A DNA stretch of 64,000 nucleotides from CAYLXX01 sp964484325 (GCA_964484325.1 CAZAEE010000001.1:1-64000); one strand, 5' to 3'; numbered from the stretch's first letter, positions 1 to 7,731 are shown. The notes: a model not told the origin generated them from the letters alone. Made by a program: numbers and translations.

Positions 1-387
1 ATCAAGGATTAAATTAAAAAAATCATTACCGATGTCATAATGATAAGAAATTTGGTTTTGACGGTTTCTGGGAATATTCCTTTGAGATAAAAATTTAGCT
101 AAAGCTAGAAAAAATGAAAATTTAATTTTTTTGAAGTAATGACGCAGCTTCAAGTACTCTTCAATATCTCCCTCCACTTCTAAGGTGCCATTCATGAAAG
201 ATTCTCCAAAACCTATTGATCCTTGTGATAACAATTTTTGTACAGTAATTTCATCTTTTATAAGCAATTGAAAGTTGGCAGATTTTCCAGAACCAAAAGA
301 TCTTTCCTTTTTGTCCCATAACCATACTGAAAACTTAGGTCCCTGATATCCCTTGAATATTTCTTCAATAACTTTTATATAATTCAT
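1..387 (-). CDS. cfa: Cyclopropane-fatty-acyl-phospholipid synthase, N-terminal part (cut by window edge)
   Basis: The reverse strand is open from an ATG at 387 to the window edge (129 codons, no stop). Residues 59-67 read GFGESFMNG and residues 116-122 read HYDIGND, both hallmarks of the CFA synthase / mycolic-acid cyclopropane synthase family, which uses S-adenosylmethionine to methylenate unsaturated acyl chains at the membrane. HYDIGND opens the SAM-binding domain, so only the lipid-binding N-terminal domain and the first methyltransferase motif are visible. Family assignment comes from these motifs; the substrate is inferred. It sits next to mobile-element genes, so it may be cargo. Confidence 0.8.
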   Translation of the reverse strand, partial: MNYIKVIEEIFKGYQGPKFSVWLWDKKERSFGSGKSANFQLLIKDEITVQKLLSQGSIGFGESFMNGTLEVEGDIEEYLKLRHYFKKIKFSFFLALAKFLSQRNIPRNRQNQISYHYDIGNDFFNLILD

Positions 388-526
388 TATTAAAATGTTT
401 CAGACTATAGAATTAATATAGCTTAATAAGCTAACGTCTATGCTTATTTTTAGATTATATATTAATCAATTTAAGACTTCATTCAATACGTAATTTATCT
501 GGTGAAAAATTCGCAAATCTGAAAAT

Positions 527-1435
527 TTATTCCTCCTCATCTTCTTCACCCTCTTCACTGGTTCGAGCCTCTCTTGTTTTAATTATTTTCCAGATATTCT
601 CATCTTGAATGCCTTTTTCCATAACTTTGTTTAACATTGCTAGCTTAAAGGTTAGATCATGAAGTTTAAACTCCCAATAGAGCTTTTCTTCAATGTATTT
701 CTTCAGTTTCCCCATCTTTTTAGCATTGGTAAAAATAAGCATGATGGTTAACGTTTCAGAATCATCTAAGGAAAAATAGTAGTTTCGGTTTTTCGTACAC
801 AATTCAATATATAATCGTGCCTTGCCCTCCAAGGCATACTGGGGGATATAAGAATCAAATAGTTCTACTACATAGTTGGCCATCTCATAATGATCCCCGT
901 CTTGGTATTCAATGTTAGTGCTTTTTGAGACATGAAGGTCTGGCAGATAGATGCGCTCTCCCTCATAATCGACTGCCCGGTGGTTATGCAGCCTATCAAC
1001 CCACATCTCGTTTCTGGTACTGCCATAATAGTCCCACTCCTTACTGTTTAGATCCATAAACTGCTGGTAGATGGTACAAATTGAAATACAGTGGTTAATA
1101 AAAATAGGTAAGGCATGTTTATCCTCATAGTATTTTTTAACGTCTCGTCCTTCCACCACATCTTCCTCTCTAAACATATGGTGTTTGCAGTAGATGATGG
1201 CGTTATTCATAAGGAAATAAATGGCAGGCTTGGTATTCTCCAGTAACTTATGGGAATAGATTCGACCTAAATAACCTTTCTCAACCAAGTCCTTGAGCCA
1301 CTCGTTAAGCCTTCGAGGGGATTTGTATTTAAAATGCTTTTGCAACTGGTGGCGGTTGATAAACCTAAACTTCCACACCAGTCCAATTATTTCCTCCTGC
1401 TTTTTGGTAATCTCAGGGAGTTTTTTAAAATTCAT
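527..1435 (-). CDS. Replication-relaxation-like winged-helix protein
   Basis: A 302-residue soluble protein. The N-terminal ~70 residues (KKQEEIIGLVWKFRFINRHQL, then a KYKSPRRLNEWLKDLVEKGY segment) look like a winged helix-turn-helix, as in the replication-relaxation family encoded by plasmids and integrative elements of Gram-positive bacteria. The rest is mixed alpha/beta and ends in an acidic Glu-rich tail. I infer a DNA-binding role in maintenance or mobilisation of the element that ends at the tRNA-Asn gene. The family call rests on overall pattern, not on a unique motif. Start at ATG 1435; no clear ribosome binding site. Confidence 0.55.
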   Translation of the reverse strand: MNFKKLPEITKKQEEIIGLVWKFRFINRHQLQKHFKYKSPRRLNEWLKDLVEKGYLGRIYSHKLLENTKPAIYFLMNNAIIYCKHHMFREEDVVEGRDVKKYYEDKHALPIFINHCISICTIYQQFMDLNSKEWDYYGSTRNEMWVDRLHNHRAVDYEGERIYLPDLHVSKSTNIEYQDGDHYEMANYVVELFDSYIPQYALEGKARLYIELCTKNRNYYFSLDDSETLTIMLIFTNAKKMGKLKKYIEEKLYWEFKLHDLTFKLAMLNKVMEKGIQDENIWKIIKTREARTSEEGEEDEEE

Positions 1436-1748
1436 AATGTGATTATTCCATCAACTATTATCACTACCACACTAAACACAAAAACAAACAACCTACCAAT
1501 ACAAATCTGCAATCACAAAATATACTACCACAACAACCCAAAGTCAACTATAGGCTATACAAGAGAATACTAACCATTACATAGAATGAGGCCGTAACCA
1601 ACAGTAACTAACAATAATGAAAGATACTGCTATTCTTTTAATATATTAAAAGAAATATAAAGGGATCTTTAAAATAACCACTTCATCTTGAAATACAGGG
1701 TAAACGGTAGCCTTGAGCCTGTCCTAGCCGGTAAGTACAAAAATGCAC
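1436..1748. other. Intergenic region with an 18-bp palindrome
   Basis: This stretch between the divergent gene at 527-1435 and the recombinase operon has no convincing coding region. It contains a perfect 18-bp palindrome at 1636-1653 (CTTTTAATATATTAAAAG), a possible regulator site. An open frame on the plus strand at 1334-1573 is mainly antisense to the gene before it and is composed of low-complexity Asn/Thr/Ile codons. Confidence 0.4.
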
Positions 1749-1797
1749 TTGACAACTGTAAATATATTTATATATAATTGTAATTATATTTACAGTT
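1749..1797 (+). promoter_or_regulatory. Promoter with 13-bp inverted-repeat operator
   Basis: TTGACA at 1749-1754 and TATAAT at 1773-1778 are 18 bases apart. A perfect 13-bp inverted repeat, AACTGTAAATATA at 1754-1766 and TATATTTACAGTT at 1785-1797, brackets the -10 box. The first gene of the recombinase operon starts at 1811. A repressor bound to the repeat would block this promoter; the repressor is not identified. Confidence 0.7.
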
Positions 1798-1810
1798 AAG
1801 AATACATACT

Positions 1811-2113
1811 ATGAACACGAATATTATCGAGCTACTACCTCAAAATCTTCCTAATCTGCCGTCAGACTTTCAGTCCAATACAACGGACATTTATGAGCAA
1901 GTCAACCATCTATTTAACGAAAAAGATCAGCAGGAAAAGTCGGTTCAAGAGGCAAGAGACATTCTTGGAGAATCTGCTAAAGACTTAACAGATAGTGACG
2001 TTTACGACTTGGTGAACGAAGTTCAGTTTCTGGTTGACACCTGGCTTGAAGAGTATGAAAGAGAGACCTTTGATGGGAAAACACTTAACCAGTTGTTGAG
2101 CTTAAATCCATGA
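1811..2113 (+). CDS. Small acidic protein preceding a serine recombinase
   Basis: A 100-residue acidic, soluble, probably alpha-helical protein that I do not recognise. Its stop overlaps the ATG of the recombinase gene (ATGA at 2110-2113), so the two are almost certainly translated together from the operator-controlled promoter just upstream. The position suggests a partner or control protein of the recombinase, for example a directionality factor, but nothing in the sequence proves that. Confidence 0.65.
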   Translation: MNTNIIELLPQNLPNLPSDFQSNTTDIYEQVNHLFNEKDQQEKSVQEARDILGESAKDLTDSDVYDLVNEVQFLVDTWLEEYERETFDGKTLNQLLSLNP

Positions 2114-3699
2114 TTATAAATCAAATAACAAGCAGCTTCGAATCTAAAAAAGCGGTTATTTATATACGTGTTTCTTCTGAGGAGCAGGTTGAGAATTTTT
2201 CTTTGAAAACGCAAGAGGAAATTTGTAGAAGAGACGCAAAATATAAAGGATTTGATATAGCGCAGGTGTTTCGAGAAGAAGGCCGCTCTGCCAAGACGAT
2301 TATCGGAAGACCTGTGCTACTGGAAATGCTTGATTTCTGCCGAAAGAATAAAAAAGAAATAAAGGCTGTTTTTGTATACCGCTTGGATCGTTTATCCCGT
2401 CAGACTGCCGATTTTCTTGCCTTAAAAAAGCGGTTTTACGAAATGAATATTGCTCTTCTTTCCGCTTCTGAACCAACTGGTAATTCACCGACTGAAAAGC
2501 TTCTTGAAACGGTACTGGCAAGCTTTGCCCAGCATGACAACGATGTGCGGTCCGAAAGAACCAAAAATGGTATGAGAACAAAGTTTCTTATGGGTCTACC
2601 AACCAATCATCCGCCTCTTGGATATATACTTCAGGGCGGATATGCTCTCAAAGATCCAAAAACATTTAATTTATGCAAAAAAGCTTGGGATCTAATGGCA
2701 ACAGGGACTAAGTCGTTACGAGAGATACAAAAGCTTATGAAATCATGGGGTCTACCAGTGGCAGGCCAGCAGACAGTCCATAAAATGTTTAGAAACAAAT
2801 TTTATATGGGCATCTTAAGTTCACCAAAATATCCAGAACAGGTAAAAGGCCAGCACATTCCAATGGTTACGGCAGAGCAATTTTATAAAGTACAAGCCAT
2901 TGTAGAAGGTAGAAATCAGAATCCTTGCAAAATGCCCAAATATACTAGAGATCACAAAGACTTCCCTTTACGACGAATGGTTTGTTGTAGTAAGTGTGGG
3001 ACACCGTTTACTGGTGCATGGAGTAAGTATCATAAATACGCTTATTATTTCTGTCGGAAAAGATGTGTTTACAAATCTGTACCGGTTGAAGACTTGCATA
3101 GAGACCTAAAGGAGATTTTACGAAGAGTCAGTCCTACGGAACGAGGAATGAAAATGTTTTGTAATGCATTATTAAAAACATATAATAAGCAGATAATAAA
3201 CCTCAGAAGAAAAAGTAAAACGGCTGATGAGGAAATTACTAAACTTCAAGCGTTACGGCAAGCATTGGTAGAAAAAAATCTGGCAGGAATTTATTCAGAC
3301 GACATATTTAAGGAACAAAACGCTATTATTGAACAAAAATTAGTGGCAGCACATGAGGCAAAAAGTCAAGAGATGATTGATAGATATGACATTAATAAAA
3401 TTAACACCTTTTTACAAGAGAGGCTCCTACATTTAGACGTAACATTTATGAACACAAAACAGTTAATTACGCTTCGTAGCCTCCTCAGTACGATATTTAT
3501 CGAAGGGTTCAATTGGAGCTATCCAGGCATTTCGTACAAGCGGTTTAGCCCGATATATCAATCTATCCTTGATGCTGATAAACCGGATGTCAACGTCGGC
3601 TCCCCCGCGTGGATTCGAACCACGAACCTTGAAGTTACACTTTACCTTTTTGTTTCCAAAAAGAGTGGACTATCTTATCATCCTTTTATAAGGATGTAG
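2110..3699 (+). CDS. Large serine recombinase / site-specific integrase
   Basis: A 529-residue member of the large serine recombinase family. Residues 15-150 form the resolvase catalytic domain: IYIRVSSEEQ carries the nucleophilic Ser (about residue 22), and VYRLDRLSRQ has the conserved arginines. A recombinase domain follows, then a Cys zinc ribbon (CCSKCG, FCRKRC) near 290-320 and a coiled coil near 360-440. Such enzymes integrate or excise mobile elements. The last ~35 residues (from VGSPAWIRTTN) are read antisense through the 3' exon and part of the intron of the tRNA-Asn gene, so the true functional C-terminus probably lies before them. This supports integration at, or erosion into, the tRNA gene. 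Confidence 0.9.
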   Translation: MIINQITSSFESKKAVIYIRVSSEEQVENFSLKTQEEICRRDAKYKGFDIAQVFREEGRSAKTIIGRPVLLEMLDFCRKNKKEIKAVFVYRLDRLSRQTADFLALKKRFYEMNIALLSASEPTGNSPTEKLLETVLASFAQHDNDVRSERTKNGMRTKFLMGLPTNHPPLGYILQGGYALKDPKTFNLCKKAWDLMATGTKSLREIQKLMKSWGLPVAGQQTVHKMFRNKFYMGILSSPKYPEQVKGQHIPMVTAEQFYKVQAIVEGRNQNPCKMPKYTRDHKDFPLRRMVCCSKCGTPFTGAWSKYHKYAYYFCRKRCVYKSVPVEDLHRDLKEILRRVSPTERGMKMFCNALLKTYNKQIINLRRKSKTADEEITKLQALRQALVEKNLAGIYSDDIFKEQNAIIEQKLVAAHEAKSQEMIDRYDINKINTFLQERLLHLDVTFMNTKQLITLRSLLSTIFIEGFNWSYPGISYKRFSPIYQSILDADKPDVNVGSPAWIRTTNLEVTLYLFVSKKSGLSYHPFIRM

Positions 3700-3903
3700 G
3701 GCGCTGTAAGAGATTATTGCTTGGTTACTCACTCTTTAGTCTCTGCACCTTCCTAATTACTTTAATACCATTCATTAGGCTTGGCTCAGGATTACCTTAT
3801 AGTAGGCTTCCCTGAATTCACCCTATTTTCCAACCAAAATTACTTCTGGTGGCTGCAATCTTAAAGTCTACAGCTTCCTGCTCTACCGTTGAGCTACAGG
3901 GGA
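3600..3903 (-). tRNA. tRNA-Asn(GUU) interrupted by a group I intron
   Basis: Exon 1 is 3903-3870 and exon 2 is 3637-3600. After removal of 232 bases the product folds as a standard tRNA: acceptor TCCCCTG/CGGGGGA, D arm GCTC-AACGGTA-GAGC, anticodon arm GGAAG-CTGTTAA-CTTCA, T arm CGTGG-TTCGAAT-CCACG. The loop CTGTTAA gives anticodon GUU and matches the usual bacterial tRNA-Asn loop; the discriminator is G, as is typical for Asn. One mismatch (G-A) lies at the base of the anticodon stem. The sequence after the discriminator is CCG, so CCA is not encoded. Read without splicing, the loop would look like Tyr (GTA), which is misleading. The antisense recombinase frame overlaps exon 2. Confidence 0.88.
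3638..3869 (-). ncRNA. Group I self-splicing intron in the tRNA-Asn anticodon
   Basis: The 232-nt insert carries the group I core in order: a Q element AATCCTGAGCCAAGCC (3793-3778), an R element TGCAGAGACTA (3747-3737) and an S element AAGATAGTCC (3676-3667). P1 forms between the exon end CTGT plus A (CTGTA) and TGCAG, which puts a U-G wobble at the 5' splice site. The last intron base is G, as expected. It lies between anticodon positions 35 and 36 and has no homing endonuclease gene. The small size resembles the subgroup IC3 introns of bacterial tRNA genes; the subgroup is inferred. Confidence 0.88.
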
Positions 3904-3985
3904 AATCCAAATTGTCAAAGTTACACCTTATATCTTACCAAAAATCAGCTTGATTTTGAGGGTAAATGTGGGGTAACATATCAGT

Positions 3986-4267
3986 ATGGAAGGAAATGAT
4001 GACCTACCACCACCAATTGATTTCGTAGCCAGAAAGCAGGCCAAGATTGAAAAGAAAAATAAAGAGACTCGAACACTTTCCGAAAATCCTGTTGGCGGAC
4101 TGAAAGAATCAATGAAACCACATATTGATGAAGAAGGCAACATTGACTCAGATCAAATAGCCAAAGAAGTAGAACAACGGGAAGGAGGAAGAAATAGATT
4201 TTCTTCGGTAAGAAGCCGATGGAAAAATCGTCTCAAACAAAAGCATCAAGATAATCCTTCTGAATAG
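3986..4267 (+). CDS. Small hydrophilic protein of unknown function
   Basis: A 93-residue, strongly charged protein, acidic in the middle and basic at the C-terminus (RSRWKNRLKQK). No family recognised. I take it as real because the start has the same arrangement as other genes here: a TAACAT -10-like hexamer ends six bases before the ATG. The competing minus-strand frame at 3928-4143 has no such signal and no sensible composition. Confidence 0.55.
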   Translation: MEGNDDLPPPIDFVARKQAKIEKKNKETRTLSENPVGGLKESMKPHIDEEGNIDSDQIAKEVEQREGGRNRFSSVRSRWKNRLKQKHQDNPSE

Positions 4268-4274
4268 GCCTTTG

Positions 4275-4853
4275 TTAAAAAGGCAGAGTCAGTGGCATAT
4301 CGTTTCTAACTGAGCTTTCAAGATATTTTTTCCAGTCAACTTTAATCGATTGTTTCCCTTTCACATCAAGATAAAAGATTTCGCCGTGATCAACACCAAA
4401 TTGAAACAGGTCTTTTGTTAAAATAACATCGTCCATACAGTATTTTTTTAACTCATCCCATTTACCTTCTTTGAAATAATCGATCGCCATCAGTCCATGA
4501 CCGGTTTTATGTTTTCCCATTGTGGCAGAAATAACATCGTTTAAAGCCAATCGATGGCCAATTTTTTCTTTAATATCATCCAAGATATCAAAGTAAGCAA
4601 AGTGCTCAATATTTCCCGGGTAATATGCTTGCAAAACTTTAAAATCAAAACTGCGAATGTTGTATCCGATTGTCACTGAAGCATTTTCAAGAAGACGAAA
4701 CAATGACGCCAACTCACTCTCGGTAAAAACCTTCGCTGTTTGATCGGAAAAATCATAAATCGCCGCGACTGAGATACCCAGTTTTTTATGGTCATCAACT
4801 TCTCGAAACGTCTGCTTCGTTTCCAAATCAAAAATCACCGGACTTTTTGTCAT
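4275..4853 (-). CDS. RNase H-fold 3'-5' exonuclease-like protein (YprB-like)
   Basis: About 192 residues from ATG 4853. The first motif VIFDLETK near residue 6 is the DxE motif of DEDD-type exonucleases. GYNIRSFDFKVL supplies the second Asp region, and a later YCMDDVILTKDLF segment supplies the third motif. This matches YprB-like or DNA polymerase proofreading-type RNase H folds, which remove nucleotides from 3' ends using two metal ions. A longer frame upstream to 4943 would overlap the preceding gene, and MTKSPVIFDLE is the natural start. It follows the 4870-5268 gene closely on the same strand and is probably co-transcribed. Confidence 0.75.
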   Translation of the reverse strand: MTKSPVIFDLETKQTFREVDDHKKLGISVAAIYDFSDQTAKVFTESELASLFRLLENASVTIGYNIRSFDFKVLQAYYPGNIEHFAYFDILDDIKEKIGHRLALNDVISATMGKHKTGHGLMAIDYFKEGKWDELKKYCMDDVILTKDLFQFGVDHGEIFYLDVKGKQSIKVDWKKYLESSVRNDMPLTLPF

Positions 4854-4869
4854 AAGAGGAAAGAAATAG

Positions 4870-5268
4870 TTAGTTGGGGTGCTTCTCGGTCTCTTTGTAG
4901 ATCTCCATCTCGAAGGTTGATGCAGTCTGAGGAAATCGTTCATACTTAAGATCCAGAGTATTCAATTGCTCCTGAAACTTATCGTACATCTCATCAATCA
5001 CTTTATAAAACGTTTCCTGCTCTGCCGGAGAAACTTTCTCGATATGTCCGTGAAAAAACTCGTCCAACTTGCCCAGACTCCATAAAATCTCGATAAAGTT
5101 CTTATCTTTCAGGTTAATAAAGGAAATATCTCCTTGAAGTGGTCTAATCTTAAATCGCATCATGCGCACATCCTGATACATCTTGGTCATTGAAGGCTTA
5201 CGATCCAAAATACGGTTGCGGAATTTGGAGATCATCTCCAGCGCATCAACGGTATTTTTGCGTGTCAT
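4870..5268 (-). CDS. Conserved hypothetical protein, operon partner of the exonuclease
   Basis: A 132-residue soluble, mostly helical protein with no domain I recognise. It lies 16 bases upstream of the exonuclease gene on the same strand, so a shared transcript is likely, and it is divergent from yqeY. The start at 5268 lies 17 bases from the yqeY start at 5285, so the two genes share a very compact divergent promoter region. Confidence 0.6.
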   Translation of the reverse strand: MTRKNTVDALEMISKFRNRILDRKPSMTKMYQDVRMMRFKIRPLQGDISFINLKDKNFIEILWSLGKLDEFFHGHIEKVSPAEQETFYKVIDEMYDKFQEQLNTLDLKYERFPQTASTFEMEIYKETEKHPN

Positions 5269-5284
5269 AAAGTATAATGATAGA

Positions 5285-5722
5285 ATGTTAGGTCAAAAAT
5301 TGCAAGCCGATCAAGTCGAGGCCTTAAAGTCACACAATACCGAAAAACTTGAAGTACTACGCTTTATCATCGCAAAAATCAAGAATAAAGAAATCGAAAA
5401 AAAAAGCGAACTAACCGATGAAGAAGTTGTTGATATCCTGAGAAAACACATTAAGGAGCTAAACGAAGCTATCACTGCATTTGAAAAAGGCGGCCGCACT
5501 GACTTAATTGATCAAAATAAGAAACAAATTGCTGTTGTAACACCCTACCTGCCAGCAGAGATATCCGATGAAGAGCTGCAAAACGAGGTCAAACGCTTGA
5601 TCAACGAAAACAAAGCCGCTTACGATGCCAACGCCAAGTCGCTCATTGGCATTTGTATGAAAGAATTAAAACCCAAAGCCTCGCCTGACAGGATCATGAA
5701 AGCTATTAATTCAATCTCATAA
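5285..5722 (+). CDS. yqeY: GatB/YqeY domain protein
   Basis: 145 residues from ATG 5285, covering the YqeY family: an N-terminal helical domain (LEVLRFIIAKIKNKEIEK) and a C-terminal domain with TPYLPAEISDEEL and the final GICMKELKPKASP segment. YqeY resembles the tRNA-binding tail of the GatB amidotransferase subunit; its exact function is not settled. The earlier in-frame ATG at 5183 would overlap the divergent neighbour and adds an unrelated leader. TATAAT at 5273-5278 ends six bases before the ATG, so the mRNA is probably leaderless. Confidence 0.88.
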   Translation: MLGQKLQADQVEALKSHNTEKLEVLRFIIAKIKNKEIEKKSELTDEEVVDILRKHIKELNEAITAFEKGGRTDLIDQNKKQIAVVTPYLPAEISDEELQNEVKRLINENKAAYDANAKSLIGICMKELKPKASPDRIMKAINSIS

Positions 5723-5726
5723 CGCT

Positions 5727-6068
5727 ATGGGAGCCGTCAAAAAAGTCCTGTTTATCTTACTCATGCTTTTTCTCTTCTCATCGCTCACCAAAACAATTGC
5801 AGATTACTTACAAAACATGAGTTTTTACCAGGATTATAAGACCGAGTATGAAAAGGAGAAAAAACGCAATGTTGTTCTGAAAACCGAGATCATCAAAAAC
5901 AACGATCCTTACCAGCTGGAGAAAACTATCCGCAATAACCTGAATCTTGCCCATGAAAATGAGACTGAGATCATTCTACCCCAGCCAACTGAGGCGCCTA
6001 TTACACCAAGGCCAACAGAAGCGCCGACCTGGAAACAGTGGCAAAATGTCTTTTTTTCCAAGATTTAA
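5727..6068 (+). CDS. FtsB/DivIC-like septum formation initiator
   Basis: 113 residues: a short cytoplasmic start, one membrane segment (residues ~6-24), a coiled coil (YKTEYEKEKKRNVVLKTEI) and the conserved DPYQLEKTIRNNL motif close to the end of the coiled coil. That is the FtsB/DivIC plan for a bitopic divisome protein that pairs with FtsL/DivIB outside the membrane. A Pro/Thr-rich tail (PTEAPITPRPTEAPT) is added. It follows yqeY by four bases and is probably in the same operon. Confidence 0.82.
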   Translation: MGAVKKVLFILLMLFLFSSLTKTIADYLQNMSFYQDYKTEYEKEKKRNVVLKTEIIKNNDPYQLEKTIRNNLNLAHENETEIILPQPTEAPITPRPTEAPTWKQWQNVFFSKI

Positions 6069-6079
6069 GGAGGAGAAGT

Positions 6080-6108
6080 TTGACTTCCGAGGCTAACTCC
6101 TATATAAT
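6080..6108 (+). promoter_or_regulatory. Promoter of tRNA-Met
   Basis: TTGACT at 6080-6085 and TATAAT at 6103-6108 with a 17-base spacer. Transcription would start a few bases before the mature tRNA 5' end at 6121. Confidence 0.8.
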
Positions 6109-6120
6109 TTGGATACTAAT

Positions 6121-6190
6121 TACGGGGTAGTGTACGGTTGCACAGGAGGCTCATAATCTCCTAGACCAGGTTCAACTCCTGGCTCCGTAA
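6121..6190 (+). tRNA. tRNA with CAT anticodon, probably elongator tRNA-Met
   Basis: Cloverleaf: acceptor TACGGGG/CTCCGTA, D arm GTGT-ACGGTT-GCAC, anticodon arm GGAGG-CTCATAA-TCTCC, T arm CCAGG-TTCAACT-CCTGG, discriminator A at 6190, no encoded CCA. Position 1-72 is a paired U-A, so it is not a typical initiator. The CAT anticodon could also belong to tRNA-Ile with a lysidine-modified C34; the sequence alone does not exclude this. Confidence 0.9.
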
Positions 6191-6232
6191 CATTCATTAC
6201 CACTTTACCCACTAACCCGCTACACTAAAACT

Positions 6233-7168
6233 ATGAATACCTTTCTTCTTTCGATTATCGTACCTGTTTACAATGAGGAACAGAATATTGAACCGCTGTT
6301 AAAACGGCTATTACCCATAGTTGATCAATATAAGTATGAAATACTGTTTGTCGATGATGGCTCATCTGATAAAACTACTCATCTTATTAAACAAGAAGCG
6401 AGAAAAAACGAGGCTATCAAGCTCATTTCCTTCAATCGTAACTTCGGCCACCAGTCTGCCTTAAGTTGTGGCTATAAAGAAGCCAAAGGCAACTGTGTCA
6501 TCAGTATTGACGCCGATTCCCAAGATCCGCCTGAAGTTATTCCTGAAATGATCAAAAAATGGCAGGCAGGAGCTAAAATCGTATATGCCAGACGGTCTAA
6601 CCGTTTATCAGCAGATAGTTTTGCCAAGCGGACAACCGCTCACTATTTTTATAAATGGATTAATTTTTTATCAGATATACCTATTCCTCAAGAGGTGGGA
6701 GATTTTCGTTTACTCGATCGAGTCGTAGTCGATTTTTTAAAAATCTTACCCGAACAATCACGATTTCTTCGTGGTCTCGTCGCCTGGGGAGGCTACCCTT
6801 CAGACTATGTCGAGTTTGACCGTGAAAAAAGACACGCGGGTGTCACCCACTATACCCTATCAAAAATGGTTAATTTGGCACTCGATGGTATTATCTCGTT
6901 TTCGACCAAACCGTTACGGCTAGCTATTTATCTGGGATTTCTGGCATCTGGATTTAGTATTTTAGAAGTCATCTACAAAGTTCTACAACATACGCTATTT
7001 CCCTCAAGTAGCTGGTTGCCTGGGTGGGCTTCGCTCTTTTTTGCGATTGTTTTCTTAGGTGGTGTACAGCTTATCACCATCGGTATCATCGGTGAATATG
7101 TTGGCAAAATATACAAAGAAGTCCAAAAAAGACCACAGTATCTGGTAAAAGAAAGAGTTAATGTATGA
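6233..7168 (+). CDS. Family 2 glycosyltransferase, DPM1/GtrB-like
   Basis: 311 residues. The N-terminal GT-A domain starts SIIVPVYNEE, has FVDDGSSD, and ISIDADSQDPPE with the metal-binding DxD. Two C-terminal membrane helices (residues ~228-295) match bactoprenol-phosphate glucosyl/mannosyl transferases (GtrB, YkcC, DPM1), which charge polyprenol phosphate with a sugar for use outside the membrane. The two GT-C proteins in this window (19691-21430, 34743-35972) would be typical users of such a donor. A TACACT -10-like box at 6221-6226 lies six bases before the ATG. The next small gene overlaps its stop. Confidence 0.9.
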   Translation: MNTFLLSIIVPVYNEEQNIEPLLKRLLPIVDQYKYEILFVDDGSSDKTTHLIKQEARKNEAIKLISFNRNFGHQSALSCGYKEAKGNCVISIDADSQDPPEVIPEMIKKWQAGAKIVYARRSNRLSADSFAKRTTAHYFYKWINFLSDIPIPQEVGDFRLLDRVVVDFLKILPEQSRFLRGLVAWGGYPSDYVEFDREKRHAGVTHYTLSKMVNLALDGIISFSTKPLRLAIYLGFLASGFSILEVIYKVLQHTLFPSSSWLPGWASLFFAIVFLGGVQLITIGIIGEYVGKIYKEVQKRPQYLVKERVNV

Positions 7169-7314
7169 AAGTTCTTGGCTTTATGTTTCTCCTTTTGGGA
7201 TTGGCGTTACTGGGACTCACTGGTTATTTTTACTTTCAGCAACACAATACTGAACTCTCGCCTCTCCCTGAAGAAAATGGTGTGAAAGTGATCTTCGTCT
7301 CTCCTACTCCTTAA
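7165..7314 (+). CDS. 49-residue single-span membrane protein
   Basis: Starts at the ATGA overlap with the glycosyltransferase stop, so it is translationally coupled. One hydrophobic helix (residues ~4-24, FMFLLLGLALLGLTGYFYF) is followed by a short external tail that ends VIFVSPTP. No family recognised; the coupling suggests an accessory subunit. The ending overlaps the 3' end of the convergent pilin-like gene by four bases. Confidence 0.6.
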   Translation: MKVLGFMFLLLGLALLGLTGYFYFQQHNTELSPLPEENGVKVIFVSPTP

Positions 7315-7676
7315 TCTGAAGGTATCTGAAAGTGAAAAATCTCGTTGTGACCTCCAAGAAACAGGACGTCGATGATTTTTAAAATTAGAAATGAGGCTAA
7401 ATAAAGAATCAGACCAATCACCGCATATTGGAGCGTCCCGCGGGCCTTTTTGATTCTTTCTGGGTTACCAAGTGACGTCAAGTAATTGAATCCACCGATA
7501 CTTAACATGATAAAAAGCACCAAAAGTACCAGTGCAGCTGACATCAGGATAATGTTGCCGAAAACCACCTCAAGACACTTCAATGTCGGCACGCCGTCTA
7601 TGAGACACGGTACACCATTGGGATTCGGGTCCCCAATCTCAGTCATCTGTTTAAGTTGAGTTAAAAGTGCAAACAT
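7311..7676 (-). CDS. VirB2/TrbC-like pilin-type membrane protein
   Basis: 121 residues. Two membrane helices (~38-65 and ~84-108) are separated by the cytoplasmic loop FNYLTSLGNPERIKKARGTL. The pattern of helix, GG-Y-T-S-G-x-P/D-x-x-x-x-x-A-K/R-G, helix is that of VirB2/TrbC-type pilins common in CPR genomes. It is the last of three such genes on this strand. A TATATT box seven bases before the ATG suggests a leaderless mRNA. Confidence 0.7.
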   Translation of the reverse strand: MFALLTQLKQMTEIGDPNPNGVPCLIDGVPTLKCLEVVFGNIILMSAALVLLVLFIMLSIGGFNYLTSLGNPERIKKARGTLQYAVIGLILYLASFLILKIIDVLFLGGHNEIFHFQIPSD

Positions 7677-7731
7677 ACTACAGAATATATCTTACTGGGT
7701 TAGAAGAAAGGATGTCAAATAGATTGGATAA

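Noticed and set aside
1334..1573. Plus-strand frame of 79 residues
   Set aside because: Antisense to the start of the replication-relaxation-like gene; low-complexity composition and no start signal.
2300..2581. Minus-strand frame of 93 residues inside the recombinase gene
   Set aside because: Lies wholly within the catalytic domain of the recombinase, which is confidently assigned.
3600..3903. tRNA-Tyr(GTA) reading of the unspliced anticodon loop
   Set aside because: It leaves the anticodon stem incomplete; removal of the intron gives a standard tRNA-Asn with all arms paired.
3912..3930. TTGACA just upstream of tRNA-Asn as its -35 box
   Set aside because: It lies only about ten bases before the mature 5' end, too near for a -35 element; TATAAG further upstream is a more plausible -10.
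4270..4290. Hairpin GCCTTT-GTTA-AAAAGGC between convergent genes
   Set aside because: No following T-run, so it is weak evidence for a terminator.
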